A DNA stretch of 64,000 nucleotides from Heterobilharzia americana (lineage: Eukaryota; Platyhelminthes; Trematoda; Strigeidida; Schistosomatidae). The position numbers and the translations under genes are program-made. Under the pieces are notes generated by a model that saw nothing but the letters and a program-made list of their open reading frames with translations, searched no databases and was not told the origin of the DNA. This document shows positions 58,011 to 64,000 of the stretch, piece by piece (the stretch's first letter is position 1; each line of letters begins with the position of its first letter). The DNA lies in assembly GCA_944470555.2 (NCBI GenBank), contig OX104127.1, positions 126,729,113 to 126,793,112 on the forward strand. The letters are read 5' to 3'.

Positions 58011-59317
58011 TTGTTTTCTGTCTAAGTGACTGTTAAAATATAATCATCTGGTTTTTCTAGTCATTATGCAGCTGAAATTGAAATATAGGTAAGGTATTTT
58101 TGGTCTAAAATGTGAAATCCTTTTAGTTTTGCTATCATTAGGTTGAAAAACTTACGCACGTTAAAAATCAACATATGAGATCAATAATTTGGTATTTCAC
58201 CTTGTGAAATAATTGATGGATTCGCTAAAGAACTAGCCGCTTTTGTCACACTCTCCTACTGCATATACAAACGGGTGACTTTTAGTCGTACAGTTGATAA
58301 ATACTTTGGTCTCTCATCCTTTGAGTGGATCATTTTTTTATTGACCACCTACTATTTTAACCATACCATTTTGATCATACTTTGTTTATGTGTAAGCGAG
58401 TACAATAGATAAAATTTGCAATGTGCAGAATTTCTTTCAAAACAAACTCTACACGTATCTTCTTATTACAACAATATAGAAAAATCAATCTTGAAATGTA
58501 ACAACGTCATAGAACTATTGAAAATTGTATGCTTCATTTTTTATCTAAATTTATTCTTAATATCATCCTCCATATGGATCTTCCGTATCAGTATCATGCA
58601 GTAGCAGAGGTTTAACATTGTCTGTTTCTATCGTGAAGTTCTGTCCTTTCATTATTAAAAGACAATGTAGCTTCTTTCCCTTCTAATTTGTTGCTTTATA
58701 GAGTAGTATTCTTTTGGGTATACTCTGTGACTCATTGTACAGATACTAAAGAATTTTGTTGCCTTATTTTTCTTCGTTTTCATACCTCTGTATCGTATCT
58801 TTATTCAGAATTACTGTATTTGTTTCTTTATCTTTCTAAATCTGCATAGATATCATGCGTTAACGTATTACTTGGAGTAAGTGAACACATAAGGGTTGAA
58901 CTTATGTTTGGATACTTGGGTATATTTTTAGTACTGCCGATAATACTTAACAATTAGGTCGCTATTTTTGGGAATCTCAGTATCTGTTTTTTCTGTGGAT
59001 ATGTATTTAAAGTTAATGATTTCTTGATGAAATAGGCCTTCAGTCGGAATTCAGTTAGTTACCTTAAAATAGTGTGGTGATTTGTTTAGGCCGAATAATC
59101 TGCATACTTAGATACCTTTTGATGTTTGGTATAGAGATAAAGAAGCTGGGTGTTGGTTCCTGCTCTGGCTATTCTATTATTTAGAAAGTCTTATGATTAG
59201 AGCAGTAATTAATGATATATTCGTCTCTTATTTCACTAATCACATGGAATAGTATGAGTGTTCATCCAGTTGTCAGTACATAGTTATTATTATTATTTTT
59301 TCTTAAAATCACTCTAG
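58011..59317. other. AT-rich end of malectin intron 1
   Basis: Nothing recognised. The acceptor is at 59316-59317 (ATCACTCTAG). Confidence 0.6.
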
Positions 59318-59500
59318 GTATTCGACGTTCTTGTTCAAAACTCAATACCTATCATTCAAAAATTGGATATTTTTGATGAAGTTGGTTTGGCTACTGCGTT
59401 TGATGCTCATATACCATTCAAAATAAAAGATGGGGTTATTCATATTGATGGAACTTCAGCTAGCATTGATGAAGATCATTTCACTGTGGATTTTATCAAA
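59318..59500 (+). CDS. MLEC: Malectin, second coding exon
   Basis: 61 codons in phase 0 at both ends. VFDVLVQN continues directly from the SQK of the first exon, matching the Q-K-V-F-D-V of other malectins. QKLDIFDEVGLATAFDAHIP and FKIKDGVIHIDG follow, then DEDHFTVDFIK. These are the middle strands of the malectin beta-sandwich. Donor AAA/GTAACT. Confidence 0.95.
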
Positions 59501-59539
59501 GTAACTTGACATATAATAAATGCTTTTTAACTCTTATAG
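59501..59539 (+). other. MLEC: Malectin intron 2 (39 nt)
   Basis: GTAACTTGAC to CTCTTATAG. Removing it restores FIK then TQYDNPK, the expected junction. Introns of this size are typical of schistosomes. Confidence 0.9.
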
Positions 59540-59597
59540 ACTCAGTATGATAATCCAAAGATCAATGCCATTATTGTAACAAAAGGCACAATGGAAG
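59540..59597 (+). CDS. MLEC: Malectin, third coding exon (end of lectin domain)
   Basis: 19 codons plus one base: TQYDNPKINAIIVTKGTMEG (last codon split). The YDNPKI segment holds the aspartate that contacts the glycan in vertebrate malectin. It completes the lectin domain. Donor GAAG/GTAAAT, phase 1. The acidic linker and the single C-terminal membrane segment expected in a type I malectin (about 290 residues in vertebrates; 199 seen here) are not found before base 64000. The last exon(s) therefore probably lie outside. Confidence 0.92.
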
Positions 59598-60234
59598 GTA
59601 AATCTCATTTATTTTTATTTCTTCCTTCACCAAATTCTCAACTATTTGCACGCGTAACCATTCAGACAAGGCTACTATCGTAAACTTGTAGTTGAAATTT
59701 TCAATACGCTTTCAGAACCTCTATGTTTGCCCTTGGAACTGAATTGAGGCCTAAGTAAGAAGACACGAAACAATCTGCACCCTAAAGTCACGTATGAGTT
59801 TATGTGATTGTTTACCACATGAATCATGTTGCCCTTACCCTACCTGACTGTCAAATCACTTACACGCAAAAGTGTCAGTCAGCATTTTATTCCAACCTCC
59901 ATCTTTGATATTGTTTCGTAAAACGTCCACTCACCTTGTGATAACTTATTCTTTAAGAATTCAGAAACCTAATGATGTTCCAGCAAAAGAAAAAAACTTT
60001 TATCCCTTGGCACACTGATCAAATCTAGTCTGATCAATTGATGCTTAATGGCTACACTGTGATGCTGCTTTTCATGAAGCATTTAAAAAACTTTAGGTTC
60101 TCAGTGGATTTACCAAATATTTTTCTCCTAAAGCAGTTCTTCTTCCAACACGAATAAATTCAATGTGACAACCAAGTAAAGAGTTGGCAGCAATTCGTAT
60201 GATCTACCCTTTTATCTATAATTATTATTTTTGT
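59598..60234 (+). other. MLEC: Start of malectin intron 3
   Basis: AT-rich, no exon recognised. If the gene continues past the edge, everything from here to 64000, including copy F, is intronic. Confidence 0.6.
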
Positions 60235-62346
60235 CCTCGGTTCCCAGTGGAACATAGGGATTCAGTAGCACGTCGCCATTTCACTCTGTTCTCTCTACAC
60301 TCTTCTGAACCTGACTCCACAACTGCCCACAAGCTTTCATTTCTTCCTCACACCATCTACACCATGTCACCCTCGGATGCTCAACTAGTCGTTTTCCATG
60401 CAGGTTCCACTCGAGGGACTGGCCTGGCACGTGATGTCCCCGAATAGTCTTCTCAGTGTATACGCAATCCAATCCATCTCGACTTCCTTCTGTATATTTG
60501 TATGGTGATGGGTTGTTGGTTGATTCGTTGCCAGGCCAGAGTGAGTTCCTTGTTGCTTATTCATGTTATTCTGACCGTGTGATGTTCGATATCGAGTGAG
60601 CGTAGTTGTCAGCTGTTGATGAATGTGTGTAGTTTGTTGGGAATGCTTTTCGTAACGCGTCAAGTCTATGAACCATCACATAGAATCACTGACTTGACGT
60701 TGGTGTTGAAAATCGGGATGTTGTTCACGCTTTGTGCTGTGTGCTTTGTGTAGATCTCTACACTGATTTCAGGTTAGTGTAGGAAAGTCTGTCTTGCTTT
60801 TCGGATCCTGACTTTGACGTCCTCATGTGTGCCGTCGCCTATAGTTGGAAGGATGCTGCCTTGCTTAGGTAGGTGAAAGAGACTACTTCCCTTAGATTCC
60901 TCCCGTTGATGGTGATTAGTGTTTGTTGTTGTTGTTGTTGTTGGTTGTGTATCTTCATCAACTCCGTCTTCTCTAGGTCGACTTGAAGTCGTGTCTTCAC
61001 TGCCTCTCCTCCTCCGTCAACTTGTTATTTTCCGCCTGTAGATCTTGGAGTTTGTGCGACAAGACATTGGGCATAAATCATCATAGTTGGCGAAATCCAA
61101 GTCTTCTAGGTTTTTTTCATCAGTCCAGCCAGTGTTTGCCCCTCTTCTCGCTCCTCACAGTTTGTTGCATGATCCAGTCGACCACAATCAGGAAGATCAT
61201 GGGTGATAGTAGGCGGCAGTCTTGACTTACTCCTCTCTTCACTTCGAAGACATCACTGAGCCTTCCATTGTGAATCACTTGACATCATTATATAGCTGTT
61301 GAATGAGGCTAATATAGAGGTTTGTGGCACTGGAACCGTAGTGTTGAAGCAGCAGCTGCCGAATTACTTCTCGGTCAAGGCTGTCGAAGGCCTTTTCAAA
61401 ATCGATGAAGTTGAGGTAGAGGGTTGACTGTCATTCTTTACTCAGTTCTATGATGATGCGTAGTGTAGTGTTGCAATTTGATGCGTACATGATTTGTTCT
61501 TCCTAAATCCAGTCGGCCTGTTCCGTTGGTGATTTCAAATGCAGAGCACTTCTAGGTCTCTCCAGGATGATGCGGCATAATATTTTGCTTGGGATGGAGA
61601 GGAGCAGGAGCATGCTTCCGTGCCAGTTCTTGCAAAGACTCACGTCTCCGTTCTTTTGGGATTTTGACAAGGTAGCCGTTCTTGCGAATAATGGGTAGGT
61701 ACCTTTCCTTCCTTGCAAGCCTTGTGCAGTAGTGATGTGAGCATGTTCACTGTTGTCTCTGAATCTGTTTTCAGTGTTTCTGGAGAATTCCGTGTTGTCG
61801 TGGTGCTTTCGCGGACTTAAGTAACTTTATAGGGTTTATGAGTTCACTTCTGCTTTTGTCGTGGGGCTTGTGTTCACTGGTAATTCTTCGATTGCCGTGT
61901 GGTCTATCACCAACTTCTTTGAAGGCTTTCAACTTGATTTTGAAGGTAGGTTGCTTGCAGTAGATGGTGAGTGGTGTGAACCTACATCTGCTCCCCTTTT
62001 TGATCTGATCTTGTGTCCAGTAGACTGCCTCTCCATCTCCACTTTCTTCACAGATTGAGACTAATTCGATCTGATATTGAGTGTGGTGCATCCATCTGGT
62101 GAGATCAAATCTATGTGGCTTTGTGAATATCTTTGTATTTGTACACACTGCCTGGAATCACGAAATCGTTGAATGCGCAGAAATTTGCAAACAGTTCTTC
62201 ATTCTCGTTCATCATCTCTACCCATGATGATTTCTCTACCTGTGTTGTCTGCCCCGAGTTTGGCATTCATGTCACTCTACCCATCTGAATTTTGATGTTG
62301 CCATCTGGGATGTGGTCTTGTCTAGTACTGATTGCAGTTATCTGTG
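60235..62346 (-). mobile_element. RTE-type non-LTR retrotransposon, copy F (internally deleted, 5'-truncated)
   Basis: A minus-strand element of the RTE-b sub-family. Its 3' end has a short ATT-type tail near 60225. Unlike A and C it keeps the RT palm region (61080-61790). FDFEKAFDSLDRE-like sequence is near 61370-61410 and GVSQD/GC-like sequence near 61210. It lacks about 640 bp of linker at 61899/61900: GATTGCCGTG joins directly to GTCTATCACCAAC. It then has the end of the endonuclease (RFDLTRWMHH, 61771-62148 frame) and stops at 62346. It is broken by many frameshifts. It probably lies in malectin intron 3. Confidence 0.88.
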
Positions 62347-62560
62347 GCTCATTAGTAATAGAAAACATTATTTTTGAATGAAGTAACGGAGGTTTGTTAG
62401 AAATATCACGCAGTGAAACAGTATTATTTAATGGATAACGTTTCGGATACAATTTATTGTCCATATTCATATCAGATAACTCCACAACTTGGTGACAGAG
62501 TTTGTATATTCCTAATTTTGTCTCCTTCTCTATGATGATAGTGCTAGTAGAATTTTCCAT
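62347..62560 (-). CDS. Unrecognised open stretch next to copy F
   Basis: The minus strand opens with ATG at 62560 and about 70 codons of protein-like, low-GC sequence (STSTIIIEKETKLGIYKL, LYPKRYPLNNTVSLRDI), then runs into copy F. No family recognised. It lies antisense to malectin, with no splice partner seen, so it may be chance. Confidence 0.2.
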
Positions 62561-63034
62561 ATGTCTGGGACAGGTGCAGAATCATTTCGATTGCATGTGT
62601 TTGGTGCTGATTCGATAAACAAAGAAAGACTCGGAATTACAATCGACCACAATGCCTAAGGTTTACTCCTATATTGAAGTAACGGAGGTTTCAGAAACAG
62701 TTGAATTTTATTTCAGGACTTACCATAATATTATCACGGATGCAATTGGTATTTTCTTGCGTGTAATAACTTGTATCTCGCCGTTCCTAGTACAAACTAG
62801 ACATGAAATAATCTCCAGTTACTTTGATTTTTGATGTCAGAATACTTAATTATTTGACAAGATCAGATGTAGAGAATACGAATTAGTATTCAAGATCTAC
62901 TACTTTCTTCACTTTTAGATTGTATAACTAATGTTTTCACTGATTCTTTTCCAATCACGACACCATTTATCCTTAACTCAAAAGGTCACTTTAAGTATTT
63001 TATTTATATATATGAGTGGACGCTTGACCAATGA
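62561..63034. other. AT-rich DNA, no gene seen
   Basis: A 17-bp direct repeat of 62379-62395 occurs at 62675-62691 (TGAAGTAACGGAGGTTT). Nothing else noted. Confidence 0.4.
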
Positions 63035-63350
63035 CCTTCGGATTCCACCCCTCAATGGTCGCTCAGTTTATCGGCAAGTGGAACAGGTGGTAAGATAACA
63101 GAAGGCGTATTGCAGCGTCAAAAATAAATACAAAATACAAGGGCTTAAATATATTCACAGCGGCCTCGACTAGTTCCAGACTTTTCTAGATTGGAATATT
63201 CTGTTGACTTTTGTCCTTTCAACCAATTCGATATTTAACCGTTGGTTCCCGTGGTGTCTGTCGTAACTTCGGTGCAGTATGATTGGTTGTTAAAGACTTC
63301 CAGAACTTACGGCTTCTTATGAAGATTTTGGCAATCTTATTCCACAGTAT
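63035..63350. repeat. Dispersed repeat Y, copy 2
   Basis: Same blocks and order as 12490-12800. It is again preceded by a short AT tract (63003-63013). Confidence 0.7.
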
Positions 63351-64000
63351 AGCAGTACCATTACACTGATGACTTTGAAGACCACCCTAACAACTGTTGA
63401 ATTAATCAATTGCTTTTCTTTATTCTATGAAAAACTACTCTCCCAACTTAAATCTGATTGGTGACTTCAACAGTTGCTAGGGTGACCCTTAAAGTCACTG
63501 CATTACATCAAGTTGTATTTTTGAAATGAGTAGCCTGCAGTATCAGAGGTTTTCAAAATAAAAATCTTTTGCATCATTGAATCCCATGCTTCATCCTTTT
63601 TTCAATGGAGTTTCACCGTTGAGTAGAGATATGTAGTCTCAAAGTTCCTATTGAATTTGAGAAAATGATTCATACTATGGAATGAAAAGTTTGTTCTCTG
63701 CGCTTGCTATTTTATTGTAGTTGAACTACAATTAATTGATTTGTTTCATCTGTACAAATGTGAACTTAACTTAGATCTCTCAGAGAACCGAATCCATTGT
63801 AAGTACAAAAATGGTGTTACTCTATTAAAATGAAGCCTATGAAAGTAAAACATCATGTAAAGAATACTTGGTGTTCATTAATTCATTATATAATTTAGTG
63901 AAAATTTATATTACATATGAGACATAACAGTTGAGAACGACGAGTTAGATCTCATGTACTCCAACAAAATACTCGTATGTACACCCTAGATAAGATACTG
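63351..64000. other. AT-rich DNA to the right edge
   Basis: No exon, repeat or RNA gene recognised. Confidence 0.4.

Larger units (their letters stand above)
53333..59317 (+). other. MLEC: Malectin intron 1 (about 6 kb) with transposon relics
   Basis: GT at 53333 to AG at 59317, phase 0. It holds a tRNA-like SINE, RTE-c fragments in both orientations, an (AT)n tract and a further RTE-c 3' UTR. ORFs such as 55084-55329 show no malectin similarity and are not exons. Confidence 0.85.

Overview
The window looks like intergenic and intronic DNA of a flatworm, most probably a schistosome-type digenean. The evidence is AT-rich sequence, one host gene with a 39-nt intron beside a 6-kb intron, and a dense nest of retroelement remains. 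These include RTE-type LINEs, CR1/L2-type LINEs, a Penelope-like GIY-YIG tail and a gypsy-type Pol, all of kinds I know from schistosome genomes. Species was not determined and no search was run. The window holds no operon, CRISPR array or tRNA gene that I could support.

Layout. 0-10.4 kb: two RTE elements head to head (copy A minus, chimeric; copy B plus), then an older element (RTE-c) split by a younger insertion (copy C, minus). 10.4-13.8 kb: AT-rich, with an (AT)n tract and a dispersed repeat (repeat Y). 13.8-17.2 kb: RTE copy D (minus). 17.3-22.0 kb: a Penelope-like remnant, one orphan exon-like segment and a CR1-like LINE (minus). 22-27 kb: a GC-richer segment with two nested hairpins, then a decayed gypsy Pol (minus: protease, RT, RNase H, integrase). 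27.5-28 kb: a LINE RT scrap. 30.35-32.41 kb and 43.70-44.79 kb: a large near-identical inverted repeat; the left arm carries a 5'-truncated RTE (copy E) with target-site duplications and the right arm keeps the empty site. 33-40 kb: mostly unrecognised, with scattered pieces of an unclassified family (repeat X). 40.26-43.61 kb: RTE copy G (plus). 44.9-50 kb: LINE C-terminal and endonuclease scraps, repeat X and an unexplained 203-codon ORF. 52.96-59.6 kb: three exons of a malectin gene on the plus strand; its C-terminal exon(s) were not found and probably lie past the right edge. 60.2-62.3 kb: RTE copy F (minus). 63.0-63.35 kb: a second repeat Y copy.

The only recognised host gene is malectin, an ER lectin for glucosylated N-glycans. 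Everything else recognised is transposable-element material. The most informative signals are evolutionary. Copies B, D and G share the same disabling lesions, yet D and G have different flanking target-site duplications, so dead copies appear to have been mobilised in trans. Copies A and C share one internal deletion that removes the RT core. Copy A changes identity abruptly between two sub-families. A filled/empty-site pair lies within this one window. Repeat X is the best candidate for something not covered by the families I recognise.
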